From Sphingorhabdus sp. EL138 (lineage in GTDB: Bacteria > Pseudomonadota > Alphaproteobacteria > Sphingomonadales > Sphingomonadaceae), in contig NZ_CAMDCK010000003.1 in NCBI RefSeq assembly GCF_945890115.1, forward strand, positions 86,096-150,095: a stretch of DNA of 64,000 nucleotides. Reading direction: 5' to 3'. This document shows positions 1 to 8,688 of this stretch, one piece after another. Numbering within the stretch: position 1 is the first letter of the stretch; every line of letters starts with the position of its first letter. The position numbers and the translations under genes were made by a program. The notes under the pieces are model-generated. The model ran no database searches and had not been told where the DNA came from. It saw nothing but the letters and a program-made list of their open reading frames with translations.

Positions 1-1
1 G

Positions 2-778
2 ATGCCAGCGACGCTGGATTACAGCCACAAGATCCTCGAGCGCATGGCCGCCGACCGCCATTCGGGCAAGGCGCCGTTCCTCGAGCCTGACGCCAAAAGC
101 CAAGTCACCTTGCGCTACAACAGCGAAGGCAAGCCAGAGGCCGCCACTGCAATCGTTGTGTCCACACAGCACGCGCCGGGATATGACCAAGGCGCGCAGG
201 AAGCCGAACTGCACAATTATGTGAAAAGCGTCATCGCTGACCTGTTGCCTGCAAGCATGCTCACTGAAACCGAATATCACATCAACCCAACGGGCAGCTT
301 CGAAATCGGCGGACCCGATGGCGACGCGGGTCTGACGGGCCGCAAGATCATTGTCGACACTTATGGCGGCGCAGCCCCGCATGGCGGCGGCGCGTTTTCA
401 GGCAAGGACCCGACGAAGGTCGACCGTTCTGCAGCCTATATCACGCGTTATTTGGCGAAGAATATCGTCGCTGCTGGCCTTGCCACACGCTGCACCATTC
501 AGCTCGCTTATGCCATTGGCGTGTCCAAGCCTTTGTCGCTTTATGTCGACACGCACCGCACTGGCACGGTCGACGATGACCAGATTGAAGCCGCCATCAT
601 GGGCATCGAAAAATTGGGTGGCCTCACGCCGCGCGGCATCCGCACGCATCTTGGGCTGAACAAGCCCATTTACCGCAAGACCGCCGCTTATGGCCATTTC
701 GGTCGCAAGCCCGAAGGTGACTTCTTCCCATGGGAACGCACGGACTTGGTCGAGGACCTCAAAGCCGCTTTGGCGTGA
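2..778 (+). CDS. metK: S-adenosylmethionine synthetase, C-terminal part
   Basis: This is the last 258 codons of methionine adenosyltransferase, the cytosolic enzyme that makes S-adenosylmethionine from ATP and methionine. The gene enters from the left edge: the first visible residues, [12 protein letters not shown], are normally internal in MetK, so the ATG at position 2 is not the start. The family is about 400 residues, so roughly the N-terminal third is missing. Visible signatures are the glycine-rich GGGAFSGKD phosphate-binding loop near residue 130 of the visible part and the following [11 protein letters not shown] segment. The C-terminus is complete. A perfect hairpin follows the TGA at once, and trmB lies 43 bp downstream. 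Identity is very secure; only the start is unknown. Confidence 0.97.
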   Translation: MPATLDYSHKILERMAADRHSGKAPFLEPDAKSQVTLRYNSEGKPEAATAIVVSTQHAPGYDQGAQEAELHNYVKSVIADLLPASMLTETEYHINPTGSFEIGGPDGDAGLTGRKIIVDTYGGAAPHGGGAFSGKDPTKVDRSAAYITRYLAKNIVAAGLATRCTIQLAYAIGVSKPLSLYVDTHRTGTVDDDQIEAAIMGIEKLGGLTPRGIRTHLGLNKPIYRKTAAYGHFGRKPEGDFFPWERTDLVEDLKAALA

Positions 779-789
779 TTAGGCTTGCA

Positions 790-819
790 GGGTGGCGGCC
801 GAAAGTTTAGCCGCCACCC
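790..819 (+). terminator. Perfect 10-bp hairpin between metK and trmB
   Basis: GGGTGGCGGC (790-799) and GCCGCCACCC (810-819) form a perfect 10-bp GC-rich stem around a 10-nt loop. It begins 12 nt after the metK stop and ends 2 nt before the trmB ATG at 822. There is no T-run, so it is not a textbook intrinsic terminator. It could be a Rho-type or processing hairpin, or it could hide the trmB initiation region. Confidence 0.55.
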
Positions 820-821
820 GC

Positions 822-1526
822 ATGACTGCGAACAAGATCGGCGATCCAACGACACTGAACCGCCTATATGGCCGTTCAAAGGGCAAGAAGCTGCATTCGG
901 TGCAGGCTGACTTAATCGACAATCTGCTGCCGCAAATTGCGGTGCCGGGCGAAGGCGCGCTGGGCAGCAAGGAATTGTTCGGCGACGACCGCGCGATGCA
1001 TTTCGAAATTGGTTTTGGCGGCGGCGAGCATTTGGCCTTCCGCGCCGACTTGCTACCCGATCATGGCTTTATTGGCTGCGAGCCATTTCTGAACGGCGTT
1101 GCACAAGCTTTGTCACATATCCGCGAAGGTGGCCTGCACAATGTCCGCCTGCATATGGGCGACGCGTTGGAAATGTTGCGCCGTGTTCCCGACGGGTCAT
1201 TATCCTTCGTCTATCTGCTGCACCCCGACCCATGGCCAAAGGCGCGGCATATCAAGCGCCGGATGATGAATGACGGGCCGGTCGATTTGATTGCAGCAAA
1301 ACTAAAACCCGGCGGCGAATTTCGCTTTGGCACCGACCATCCCGTCTATGTCCGCCACGCGCTGATGATTATGCAGCGCCACCGGCTGCAATTTGACTGG
1401 CTGTGCAATAACGCGTCCGATTTCCAGAACCGCCCCGGTGGCTGGCCGGAAACCCGCTATGAGGCCAAGGCGCGCCGCCTTGGGCATGAAGTTTGGTATT
1501 TCCGCTATCGCCGCAAAGAAACCTAG
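822..1526 (+). CDS. trmB: tRNA (guanine-N7-)-methyltransferase TrmB
   Basis: Encodes a 234-residue SAM-dependent methyltransferase that makes m7G46 in the tRNA variable loop. The SAM-binding motif IGFGGGEH is at about residues 63-70 and the TrmB signature HPDPWPK at about 134-140, followed by the basic ARHIKRR segment. Length fits the family. The frame is open from a GTG at 792, but that start would place the 790-819 hairpin inside the coding region, so the ATG at 822 is preferred. No clear Shine-Dalgarno precedes 822, so translation may be coupled or weak. Downstream of metK, which makes its methyl donor. The TAG stop is the first three bases of a recurrent TAGGGTCAGGACC motif. Confidence 0.93.
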   Translation: MTANKIGDPTTLNRLYGRSKGKKLHSVQADLIDNLLPQIAVPGEGALGSKELFGDDRAMHFEIGFGGGEHLAFRADLLPDHGFIGCEPFLNGVAQALSHIREGGLHNVRLHMGDALEMLRRVPDGSLSFVYLLHPDPWPKARHIKRRMMNDGPVDLIAAKLKPGGEFRFGTDHPVYVRHALMIMQRHRLQFDWLCNNASDFQNRPGGWPETRYEAKARRLGHEVWYFRYRRKET

Positions 1527-1542
1527 GGTCAGGACCTAAGCC
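1524..1542 (+). repeat. Dispersed TAGGGTCAGGACC motif, copy 1
   Basis: TAGGGTCAGGACCTAAGCC starts on the TAG stop of trmB. The core is an imperfect dyad (TAGGGTC / GACCTA). Related copies occur after other genes in this window (near 23617, 42408, 50669, 55363, 55839 and 58882), and GGACAGGACCTAAGCC occurs near 30127. Confidence 0.6.
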
Positions 1543-1588
1543 AAAGATAAACATTCGACGAACTTGGCCAAGCGTTCGACGAGAGACG

Positions 1589-2758
1589 ATGCACGTGGTG
1601 CAAGCGGCGCAAAATACGGTATGGGAAGATATGGAGAGAGCCACGTCCCCGCATCCGCTCATTGGCCACAAGATGGCGTTGTTAACCATCATTGGCTTTT
1701 GGGCTTTTTATGCGCTCATCTTGTCGCTGCGCGCCGCATTGCTCGACTTTCCTGCGCAAGCTGTCTTGTTCGAACGGCGCTTGATAGTGGCGTTGGTCGG
1801 CGTGCTTGTGACGTGGATACTCTATGTCGGTTTGCGCATGGCCGACCGCCGCTCGCTTGGCTTTCGGGTCAGTCTGGCGTTCATTGGGGCCATTCCGTGC
1901 GCCGTGCTTCTGGCATCCGCCAATTTCTATATCTTCAACCTGTATGACCCCGTCAGCCTGTTTAAAGACCCAAGCATTGGCCGCTCGGTTGAAGATCTGA
2001 AAGCGCAACTGGGCCTGTCCTCTTGGCAGGAAATTGCCGATATCTCAGTGACGCATTATTTTTTCCTGATCGCATGGGGATCGCTCTATGTCGCCATTGG
2101 CTATGCGCGTGAAGTGCGCGAAGCCGAACGCAAAACGGGCCGCTTTGCACAAGCGGCCCAAGATGCAGAGCTGCGTTCCTTGCGCTATCAGGTCAATCCA
2201 CATTTCCTGTTCAATACGCTGAATTCGCTGTCCAGCCTCGTCATGACCGGAAAGCCCAAAGAGGCCGAAGCGATGATCCAGAATCTGTCCAATTTTTACC
2301 GGACAAGCCTGTCGTCCGACCCGCTGGAGGATGTCACCCTGGCAGAAGAAGTCGAACTTCAGCGGCTATATCTCGAAATTGAAAGCGTGCGTTATCCCAA
2401 AAGGCTGCGTGTTAAAATCGACATTCCAGACGCCTTACTGGGGCAACATGTCCCAGCATTGATCCTGCAGCCTTTGGTCGAAAACGCGATTAAATATGGT
2501 GTCTCCCGCACCACCCGTCCTGTAGCATTGACCATCAGCGCCAAAATTGAGCGGGATGTTCTTATCCTCAGCGTCATCGATGATGGCGAAGCCGTCGATC
2601 CAGACCATGTTGGCGGAAACGGCATTGGCTTGGCCAATGTCCGCGACCGATTGGAGGCACGCTATAAGTCGGCGGCGCGCCTCGATACACAAGCGATTCC
2701 GGGCGGGGGCTTTGTCGCCAATCTGCGTTTGCCCCTAAGCCGGAGGATAGCGGCATGA
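1589..2758 (+). CDS. LytS/YehU-type membrane sensor histidine kinase
   Basis: A 389-residue histidine kinase of the His_kinase (PF06580) type, acting in the inner membrane with the next gene. The N-terminal half has about four hydrophobic segments (for example around residues 28-45, 60-80 and 90-110). The phosphoacceptor motif NPHFLFNTLN places the histidine at about residue 205. The N-box LVENAIKYG is near 297 and the ATP-lid GGNGIGLANVRDRL near 345. The start chosen is the ATG at 1589, preceded by GAGAGA; the frame is open further upstream but overlaps the trmB end. It overlaps the response regulator by the 4-bp ATGA, implying translational coupling. The sensed signal is not evident. Confidence 0.9.
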   Translation: MHVVQAAQNTVWEDMERATSPHPLIGHKMALLTIIGFWAFYALILSLRAALLDFPAQAVLFERRLIVALVGVLVTWILYVGLRMADRRSLGFRVSLAFIGAIPCAVLLASANFYIFNLYDPVSLFKDPSIGRSVEDLKAQLGLSSWQEIADISVTHYFFLIAWGSLYVAIGYAREVREAERKTGRFAQAAQDAELRSLRYQVNPHFLFNTLNSLSSLVMTGKPKEAEAMIQNLSNFYRTSLSSDPLEDVTLAEEVELQRLYLEIESVRYPKRLRVKIDIPDALLGQHVPALILQPLVENAIKYGVSRTTRPVALTISAKIERDVLILSVIDDGEAVDPDHVGGNGIGLANVRDRLEARYKSAARLDTQAIPGGGFVANLRLPLSRRIAA

Positions 2759-3498
2759 GGCGGCTGCGGACGTTGATTGTCGATGACGAGCCTCTGGCGA
2801 TTGAGCGCCTTCTAATATTAAGCGCGGATCATCCCATGATCGAAATTGTCGGCACGGCAAATGACGGTGTGGAGGCGCTGCGCATTGCCCAAACAGTGAC
2901 GCCGGACCTGATCTTTCTCGATATCGGCATGCCCAAAATGGATGGCATCAACGCCGCCCGCGCCTTGGGGCTGATGGCGAAAAAACCCGCAATCATCCTG
3001 ATCACGGCTTATGATAATTTCGCGGTTGAGGCGTTTGACCTTGATGTCGTGGACTATGTGCTGAAACCTGTATCCAGCGAGCGTCTTGGCCGTGCGATCA
3101 CCCGCGCATCTGGCGCAACCGAAGCCGAACCGCAGTTGTCAGCCCCTTCGGCAAAGCCGGATAACCGCTACGCACATGAATTTTGGGTGTCCCACCGCGC
3201 GGAGCTTATTCGGGTCGCCGCCATGGACATTGAACGGATTGAGGCTGAGCGCGATTATATGCGGCTATATACCAATGGCCGCAGCTATTTGCTGCACCAG
3301 ACGATTTCTGTGCTGGAGCAAAGATTGGACCCCGAACAATTTCAGCGCATTCACCGCAGCCATATTGTGCGCCGCGATCTCATCACGGGCCTTCGGCATG
3401 AAGGTGGCGGGGTCTGGCACGCTTTGCTGGGCGAGGATCACGCGATGCGCATTGGGCGAAAATATCTCGCCGACGTGAAGCGGCTCGCCGGAAAGTAA
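2755..3498 (+). CDS. LytTR-family response regulator
   Basis: A 247-residue two-domain response regulator paired with the LytS-type kinase upstream. The receiver domain (about residues 4-125) has the acidic pair D10/D11, phosphoacceptor D56 in LIFLDIGMPKMDG, and the conserved lysine K104 in YVLKPVSS. The C-terminal LytTR DNA-binding domain (about 140-246) ends with the family's typical FQRIHRSHIV block. The start ATG at 2755 overlaps the kinase stop as ATGA. The stop TAA lies in the left arm of a shared terminator. LytTR regulators bind direct repeats upstream of their targets; no target is visible here. Confidence 0.93.
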   Translation: MRRLRTLIVDDEPLAIERLLILSADHPMIEIVGTANDGVEALRIAQTVTPDLIFLDIGMPKMDGINAARALGLMAKKPAIILITAYDNFAVEAFDLDVVDYVLKPVSSERLGRAITRASGATEAEPQLSAPSAKPDNRYAHEFWVSHRAELIRVAAMDIERIEAERDYMRLYTNGRSYLLHQTISVLEQRLDPEQFQRIHRSHIVRRDLITGLRHEGGGVWHALLGEDHAMRIGRKYLADVKRLAGK

Positions 3499-3529
3499 AA
3501 ACGACGACAGAGGTCTGCCCGCGTTTTTA
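3496..3529. terminator. Bidirectional terminator between LytTR regulator and thiSG
   Basis: TAAAAACG (3496-3503) and CGTTTTTA (3522-3529) are perfect inverted arms enclosing an inner CAGA/TCTG pair. The A-run on one side and the T-run on the other serve both strands. This fits the convergent ends of the regulator (3498, plus strand) and thiSG (3563, minus strand). The regulator stop codon TAA is the first triplet of the left arm. Confidence 0.65.
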
Positions 3530-3562
3530 GGTCTTTGGTGATCAGTCGATGCGCTTATGTTT

Positions 3563-4570
3563 TTAAATCAATCCAGCAAGCGGGCTGGAGGGATCTGCAT
3601 ACATGCGCCGGCCCATTCGGCCAGCCAGATAAGCCATCCGACCTGACTGGACCGCCAATTTCATGGCCGTTGCCATCGCAACAGGATTCTTGGCCTCGGC
3701 AATCGCGGTGTTCATCAACACGCCGTCGCAGCCCAGCTCCATCGCAACTGCCGCATCGGACGCAGTTCCGACACCCGCATCGACCAATACCGGCACCTTT
3801 GCGCCTTCAACGATCAAACGGATGGTGACACGGTTTTGTATGCCAAGCCCCGAACCAATCGGCGCGCCAAGCGGCATCACGGCCACGGCGCCTGCATCTT
3901 CCAATTGCTTGGCGGCAATCGGATCATCGACGCAATAGACCATTGGTAGGAAACCTTCCTTGGCCAAAACCTCAGTCGCCTTTAACGTTTCGCGCATGTT
4001 GGGATATAATGTCTTAGCCTCGCCCAACACCTCAAGCTTGACCAAATCCCAGCCGCCCGCTTCACGCGCCAAGCGCAAGGTGCGTATCGCATCATCGGCG
4101 GTAAAGCATCCGGCGGTGTTGGGCAGATAGGTATATTTTTTGGGATCGATATAATCGGTCAGCATCGGTGCCTTTGGGTCCGACACGTTCACGCGCCGCA
4201 CGGCCACGGTGATAATCTCCGCGCCCGACGCCACAAGCGCGGCGGCATTTTGTTCAAAATCCTTATATTTGCCTGTCCCCACAATCAGCCGCGAATGAAA
4301 AGTGCGTCCCGCCACTGTCCAGCTATCATTCGGGGCGCTGTCCTGCCCGCCGCCGACAAAATGGACGATCTCCAGCCGGTCACCATCGGCCAAGACCACA
4401 TCTTCCAAGGTTGAGCGCGAGACAATCTCCAAATTACGCTCTACCGCCACCTTTGCCGGATCAAGTCCGATATCGCGGACAAGATCGGCCACGGTGGCAT
4501 GAGTACGAAAACGGCGCAATTCGCCATTGAGCGTCAGGGCAATGGAATCGGTGGACAGGATAGAGGTCAT
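3563..4570 (-). CDS. thiG: ThiS-ThiG fusion: sulfur carrier and thiazole synthase
   Basis: A 335-residue fusion. Residues 1-75 form a complete ThiS-like ubiquitin fold ending in the Gly-Gly-Gly run at 73-75 (IVHFVGGG). Residues from about 84 onward are thiazole synthase ThiG, which builds the thiazole phosphate of thiamin from deoxyxylulose phosphate, dehydroglycine and ThiS thiocarboxylate. ThiG marks are VGTGKYKDF, the Schiff-base lysine in VKLEVLGE, and the phosphate-binding ends VLVDAGVG and [15 protein letters not shown] four codons upstream (4582) is in frame, but the ATG at 4570 is preferred. Because the ThiS tail is internal, it cannot be a free C-terminus as made. No TPP riboswitch consensus was seen upstream. 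Other thi genes are not in the window. Confidence 0.92.
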   Translation of the reverse strand: MTSILSTDSIALTLNGELRRFRTHATVADLVRDIGLDPAKVAVERNLEIVSRSTLEDVVLADGDRLEIVHFVGGGQDSAPNDSWTVAGRTFHSRLIVGTGKYKDFEQNAAALVASGAEIITVAVRRVNVSDPKAPMLTDYIDPKKYTYLPNTAGCFTADDAIRTLRLAREAGGWDLVKLEVLGEAKTLYPNMRETLKATEVLAKEGFLPMVYCVDDPIAAKQLEDAGAVAVMPLGAPIGSGLGIQNRVTIRLIVEGAKVPVLVDAGVGTASDAAVAMELGCDGVLMNTAIAEAKNPVAMATAMKLAVQSGRMAYLAGRMGRRMYADPSSPLAGLI

Positions 4571-4658
4571 TTCATCTCGCAATTTTTATTCACCGGCATA
4601 TAGTGTCGGGCGGGCAGTGTACGCAACCGCTGCTTTGACATTATCTGGGGAATATCCT

Positions 4659-5099
4659 TTGGCCGACCAGCCGGTAATCTTTGTTCTAAATGGACCAAAT
4701 CTCAATTTGCTGGGCACAAGAGAGCCCGAAATTTACGGCACCGACACGCTGGACGATATCGCCGGCCATTTGGACGACCGCGCGCGCGCCGCAGGGGCCG
4801 TCATCGATTTTCGGCAGTCCAACCATGAGGGCCATTTGATCGATTGGCTGCAAGAGGCGCAAGCCGTCGGCGCCAAGGCGGTGTTGCTGAACGCTGCTGG
4901 TTACACGCACACGTCGATCGCGATTTTGGACGCAATCAAGGCGATTAACGTCCCGGTATTTGAAGTGCATTTATCCGACCCGCATCAGCGCGAAGAATTC
5001 CGGCATTTAAGCTATGTTGGCATGGCCGCAAAAGCGGTGTTTGCGGGACATGGCGCAAAATCCTATGAACTGGCGCTGGACGTAGCGTTACAACTTTGA
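4659..5099 (+). CDS. aroQ: Type II 3-dehydroquinate dehydratase
   Basis: Encodes the 146-residue type II dehydroquinase of the shikimate pathway, which converts 3-dehydroquinate to 3-dehydroshikimate. The signature FVLNGPNLNLLGTREPEIYG is near the N-terminus with its active-site tyrosine, and SNHEGHLIDWL and EVHLSDPHQREEFRH follow with the catalytic histidine. The family normally starts just before this signature, and a TTG at 4659 preceded by GGGGAA at 4647-4652 gives exactly the usual length. The frame is open about 44 codons further upstream with no good ribosome site. It heads the aroQ-accB-accC cluster, 44 bp before accB. Confidence 0.95.
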   Translation: MADQPVIFVLNGPNLNLLGTREPEIYGTDTLDDIAGHLDDRARAAGAVIDFRQSNHEGHLIDWLQEAQAVGAKAVLLNAAGYTHTSIAILDAIKAINVPVFEVHLSDPHQREEFRHLSYVGMAAKAVFAGHGAKSYELALDVALQL

Positions 5100-5143
5100 C
5101 ATTAGGCGCTCCAAAGTAAATTCAGAGGCGCAAGGAGTTTTAC

Positions 5144-5605
5144 ATGGCGGCAAAGACAGGAACTACTGGCAGCATGCAGGTCGACACAGACCTCGTCCGT
5201 GAACTGGCGGCGCTGCTGAACGACACAGGTCTTAGCGAAATTGAGGTTGAGGACGGCGAACGCAAAATCCGCGTATCCCGCAATATGACCGCTATAGCCG
5301 CGCCGATGATGGCAGCGCCCGTCGCGCCACCCGCAGCCGCAGCCGCCGCACCAAGCGCCCCTGCGATATCCGCCAACGCCATGAAATCACCGATGGTCGG
5401 CACGGCGTATCTGACGCCTGAACCCGATGCCGCCCCCTTTGTCAGCGTGGGTCAGCAAGTGAAGGCGGGCGATACCGTTTTGATCATCGAAGCGATGAAG
5501 GTCATGAACCCGATTGTCGCCGCCACGTCCGGTACGGTGACCGAAATCTTGGTCGAAAGCGGCCAGCCAGTTGAGTTTGATCAACCCCTGTTGGTGATTG
5601 CGTAA
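5144..5605 (+). CDS. accB: Biotin carboxyl carrier protein of acetyl-CoA carboxylase
   Basis: A 153-residue BCCP that carries biotin for malonyl-CoA synthesis, the first step of fatty acid synthesis. The C-terminal biotinyl domain contains EAMKVMN with biotin lysine K119. The N-terminal helical domain (about 12-48) joins through an Ala/Pro-rich linker (about 50-78). An AAGGAG ribosome site sits 8 nt before the ATG. accC begins 2 nt after the stop, so the two subunits are co-translated in the same operon. Confidence 0.97.
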   Translation: MAAKTGTTGSMQVDTDLVRELAALLNDTGLSEIEVEDGERKIRVSRNMTAIAAPMMAAPVAPPAAAAAAPSAPAISANAMKSPMVGTAYLTPEPDAAPFVSVGQQVKAGDTVLIIEAMKVMNPIVAATSGTVTEILVESGQPVEFDQPLLVIA

Positions 5606-5607
5606 AC

Positions 5608-6957
5608 ATGGCCATTGAAAAAATCCTTATCGCCAACCGTGGCGAAATTGCGCTGCGTATTCACCGTGCGGCGCATGAAATGGGGATCAAAACGGTTGCC
5701 GTCCATTCCACCGCTGATGCCGACGCCATGCATGTGCGGTTGGCAGATGAGGCAATTTGCATCGGGCCGCCTTCCGCGACCGACAGCTATTTGAATATTC
5801 CGGCGATTATTTCTGCCGCCGAAATCAGCCATGCCGATGCGATCCATCCGGGCTATGGCTTCTTGTCGGAAAACGCACAATTTGCCGAAATCGTCGAAAG
5901 CCATAATATCACATGGATCGGCCCCAAGCCCGAACATATCCGCACGATGGGCGACAAGGTGGAGGCGAAGCGGACCGCAGGCGCATTGGGCTTGCCGCTT
6001 GTTCCCGGTTCCGATGGCGCGATTGAGGATGTCAATGAAGCCAAAGCCATAGCGCGCAACATTGGCTATCCGGTCATCATCAAGGCGGCCTCCGGTGGAG
6101 GCGGGCGCGGCATGAAGGTCGTGAACAGCGAAGAAGAGCTTGAGACGCAGATGCAGCAAGCCGGGTCCGAAGCGAAAGCCGCCTTTGGCGACGCGACGGT
6201 CTATCTTGAAAAATATCTCGGCAATCCGCGCCATATCGAATTTCAGATTTTTGGTGATGGCAATGGCCATGCCGTCCATTTGGGCGAGCGCGACTGTTCC
6301 TTGCAACGGCGGCACCAAAAGGTGCTGGAAGAAGCGCCCTCACCCGTGCTGGCAACGGCCGAGCGGGATCGCATGGGCAATATCTGCGCCAAGGCGATGG
6401 CCGATATGGGCTATCGCGGGGCTGGCACCATCGAATTTTTGTGGGAAAATGGCGAATTTTATTTCATCGAAATGAACACACGGTTGCAGGTCGAACATCC
6501 TGTCACCGAGATGATCACTGGCATCGACCTTGTCCGCGAACAGATCCGCGTGGCCGAAGGCAAGCCGCTTTCGTTTCGCCAAGAGGATGTGACCTTTACA
6601 GGCCATGCGGTGGAATGCCGGATCAACGCCGAAGATCCGCGCACCTTCATGCCGTCACCTGGCACCGTAAGCTGGTATCACCCGCCGGGCGGCTTGTATG
6701 TCCGCGTCGATAGCGGCCTATATCATGGCTATAAGGTCCCGCCATATTATGACAGCATGATCGCCAAATTGATTGTCTATGGTCAAACGCGGGAAGGATG
6801 CCTGATGCGCTTGCGCCGTGCGCTGGGCGAATTTGTGATTGAGGGCATGAAGACCACGATTCCATTGCATCAACGGCTGTTGGAAGAGCCTGATTTCCAA
6901 AACGGCAATTACACCATCAAATGGCTTGAAGAATGGCTGGCGAAGGACGCAGAATAA
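5608..6957 (+). CDS. accC: Biotin carboxylase subunit of acetyl-CoA carboxylase
   Basis: A 449-residue ATP-grasp enzyme that carboxylates biotin on AccB. Visible features are the N-terminal [13 protein letters not shown], the glycine-rich ATP loop GGGGRGMK at 163-170, and the catalytic block [11 protein letters not shown], whose glutamate falls at residue 288, the same number as in the E. coli enzyme. Length matches the family. It follows accB by 2 nt and its last 25 bp overlap the start of the VanX-like gene. The carboxyltransferase genes accA and accD are not here. Confidence 0.97.
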   Translation: MAIEKILIANRGEIALRIHRAAHEMGIKTVAVHSTADADAMHVRLADEAICIGPPSATDSYLNIPAIISAAEISHADAIHPGYGFLSENAQFAEIVESHNITWIGPKPEHIRTMGDKVEAKRTAGALGLPLVPGSDGAIEDVNEAKAIARNIGYPVIIKAASGGGGRGMKVVNSEEELETQMQQAGSEAKAAFGDATVYLEKYLGNPRHIEFQIFGDGNGHAVHLGERDCSLQRRHQKVLEEAPSPVLATAERDRMGNICAKAMADMGYRGAGTIEFLWENGEFYFIEMNTRLQVEHPVTEMITGIDLVREQIRVAEGKPLSFRQEDVTFTGHAVECRINAEDPRTFMPSPGTVSWYHPPGGLYVRVDSGLYHGYKVPPYYDSMIAKLIVYGQTREGCLMRLRRALGEFVIEGMKTTIPLHQRLLEEPDFQNGNYTIKWLEEWLAKDAE

Positions 6958-7646
6958 CCCCCTCCCGCCGTGAGGTGGCCTTTGGGCTGGCGGCCCTGCC
7001 GCTGGTCGGCTGCGCGCCCATAGGGCCCGACAGCGATGTGTTGTTCATTCCAGCGGACAAGGCCGCCGCGCTCAAGCCCGATGACCCGAAGCGGCTGTTA
7101 GAGCTGATAAATCTCGATCCGGCTATCCGGCTCGATATGCGTTATGCGACTGCCAACAATTTTACCGGCCGAATATTATATGACGAAGCGCGGGCTTTTT
7201 TGGCTGCGCCAGCAGCACAAGCGGTCGCACGCGCCAGCAAAATGGCGCAGGCCGACGGCTTTGGCCTGACCATTTACGATGCCTATCGCCCTTGGCGCAT
7301 TACCAAAAAGCTGTGGGATGCAACGCCGGTAGGCCCGAAAAAGGAATATGTCGCCAACCCCAAGCGCGGGTCAAAACATAATCGCGGTTGCGCGGTCGAT
7401 TTGACCTTGCATGATCTGCAGACCGGACAGCTTGTCGACATGCCGACCGAGTTTGATGATTTTTCCGAAAAAGCGCATCGTGATTATATGGGTGCGTCCA
7501 GCGCCGCGATCGCCAACCGTGCACGGCTGGCAAGCTATTTGGAGGCGGAGGGTTTTGTCGGCCTGTCCAACGAATGGTGGCATTTTGATTTTACCGGCTG
7601 GGCGCAGTTCCCAGTCATGGATATTCCGTTTAACAAGATCGCCTGA
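6933..7646 (+). CDS. VanX/DdpX-like D-Ala-D-Ala dipeptidase, probable Tat lipoprotein
   Basis: A 237-residue M15D-type zinc dipeptidase that would hydrolyse D-Ala-D-Ala in the cell envelope. Zinc and catalytic residues are recognisable: [10 protein letters not shown] gives H149 and D156, and NEWWHFD gives E214 and H217. The substrate arginine is in YRPW near residue 119. The N-terminus combines a twin-arginine SRREVAF (residues 11-17) with a lipobox LVGC ending at C27, suggesting Tat export and lipidation. It overlaps accC by 25 bp, so it is likely co-transcribed. It probably serves peptidoglycan recycling rather than vancomycin resistance, as no vanHA partners are present. Confidence 0.85.
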   Translation: MAGEGRRITPSRREVAFGLAALPLVGCAPIGPDSDVLFIPADKAAALKPDDPKRLLELINLDPAIRLDMRYATANNFTGRILYDEARAFLAAPAAQAVARASKMAQADGFGLTIYDAYRPWRITKKLWDATPVGPKKEYVANPKRGSKHNRGCAVDLTLHDLQTGQLVDMPTEFDDFSEKAHRDYMGASSAAIANRARLASYLEAEGFVGLSNEWWHFDFTGWAQFPVMDIPFNKIA

Positions 7647-7672
7647 CGAGTCCGTTCATCAAAAGACCTCCT

Positions 7673-7686
7673 TTCATGAACATGAA
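7673..7686. promoter_or_regulatory. TTCATG-AA-CATGAA dyad upstream of the RcnB-like gene
   Basis: A perfect 6-bp dyad with a 2-bp spacer lies about 85 bp before the ATG at 7771, in the gap after the VanX-like gene. It is placed like an operator; the binding protein is unknown. Confidence 0.3.
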
Positions 7687-7770
7687 TAGATAGTTCAGCT
7701 TCGCTTCAGCAGAATCGGTGCAGACAGGATCCAACGCAGAAGCATGGTGCCTCTGCCATGGGGACCTACC

Positions 7771-8583
7771 ATGAAAAAGTTTATCTTATTGAGTTTGGTA
7801 ACCGCGACCACGCTGTCGCCACTTGCGGCGCATGCTGCGCCTGTCCGCCCGGATGTGATGATTGAAAACTATGCGGATGTTCAGAACGAGGGACGTCGCA
7901 TCGAACGGCAGGCGGCGCGGGCCAACCCGGCACCGGAGCAACGCGCAGAGCGGCAGCAAAACCGGCAGCAACGCCTGCAGTCATTGCAAGAACCCACGCC
8001 AGCAGCAGAAGTCATAAATCGCGCCGCGCCGCAGCGGGATGGTGCGCGCACCGATGCCCGCGAAGCGCGCCAAGACGACCGATATTATGATCGCAACCGC
8101 GATGGTGCCCTTGACCGCCGCTGGGACCGCAATCGCGATGGCAATCTGGACCGGAATTGGGATCGTAACCGTGATGGCCGTCTGGACCGCCGCTTCGACC
8201 GCAATGACGATGAACGCATTGACCGTCGCTATGACCGCAACCGCGACGGCCAATTGGACCGGAATCAAATGGGCCGCTGGTCCAACAATTGGCGCAATGA
8301 CAACCGCTATAACTGGCGCAAATACCGCGAGCAAAACCGAAATTATTACCGCCCTGGTCGGTATTATGCGCCCTATCGTGATCGCAGCTATAGCCGCATT
8401 TCCATCGGCTTTTCTTTAGGTTCGGGCTATTTTGGTTCGCGTTACTGGATTAACGATCCTTGGCAATATCGTTTGCCAGCCGCTTATGGCAGCTACCGTT
8501 GGGTGCGTTATTATGACGATGTCCTTTTGGTCGATGTGCGCAACGGCCGTGTGGTTGACGTCATTCGCGACTTCTTCTGGTAA
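7771..8583 (+). CDS. Secreted RcnB-like protein with five EF-hand-like repeats
   Basis: A 270-residue protein with a signal peptide (MKKFILLSLV..., likely cleaved after AHA at about residue 22). A Gln/Arg-rich segment follows, then five perfect-length 12-residue repeats at residues 107-166 of the form DRNRDGxLDRxx, which match the Asp/Asn/Gly spacing of EF-hand calcium loops. The C-terminal domain (about 195-270; RYWINDPWQYRLP, YDDVLLVDVRNGRVVDVI) resembles the RcnB family, associated with metal homeostasis. The ATG at 7771 is chosen because GGGGA precedes it; an earlier in-frame ATG at 7744 would spoil the signal peptide. Calcium or metal binding is inferred. A strong terminator follows. Confidence 0.8.
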   Translation: MKKFILLSLVTATTLSPLAAHAAPVRPDVMIENYADVQNEGRRIERQAARANPAPEQRAERQQNRQQRLQSLQEPTPAAEVINRAAPQRDGARTDAREARQDDRYYDRNRDGALDRRWDRNRDGNLDRNWDRNRDGRLDRRFDRNDDERIDRRYDRNRDGQLDRNQMGRWSNNWRNDNRYNWRKYREQNRNYYRPGRYYAPYRDRSYSRISIGFSLGSGYFGSRYWINDPWQYRLPAAYGSYRWVRYYDDVLLVDVRNGRVVDVIRDFFW

Positions 8584-8598
8584 GCCTATAAAAACGAA

Positions 8599-8629
8599 AA
8601 GGCTCGGACTTCAACGTCCGGGCTTTTTT
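8599..8629 (+). terminator. Rho-independent terminator after the RcnB-like gene
   Basis: GGCTCGGAC (8601-8609) pairs with GTCCGGGCT (8616-8624), with one G-T wobble, around a TTCAAC loop and is followed by a run of T. Classic intrinsic terminator 16 bp after the stop codon. Confidence 0.9.
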
Positions 8630-8688
8630 GCTTGTAACATTGGCCCAAGCTGACCAAACTCTCCGCTATGAACACAGGAGAGGTTTTG

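Noticed and set aside
4571..4658. TPP riboswitch before thiSG
   Set aside because: I looked for the conserved CTGAGA and ACCTGATCTGG-type elements in the upstream gap on the minus strand and did not find them; the space to aroQ is under 90 bp.
6933..7646. A vancomycin resistance gene (VanX)
   Set aside because: Motifs fit the dipeptidase family, but there is no vanH/vanA ligase and the host is a Gram-negative; a cell-wall recycling role is more likely.
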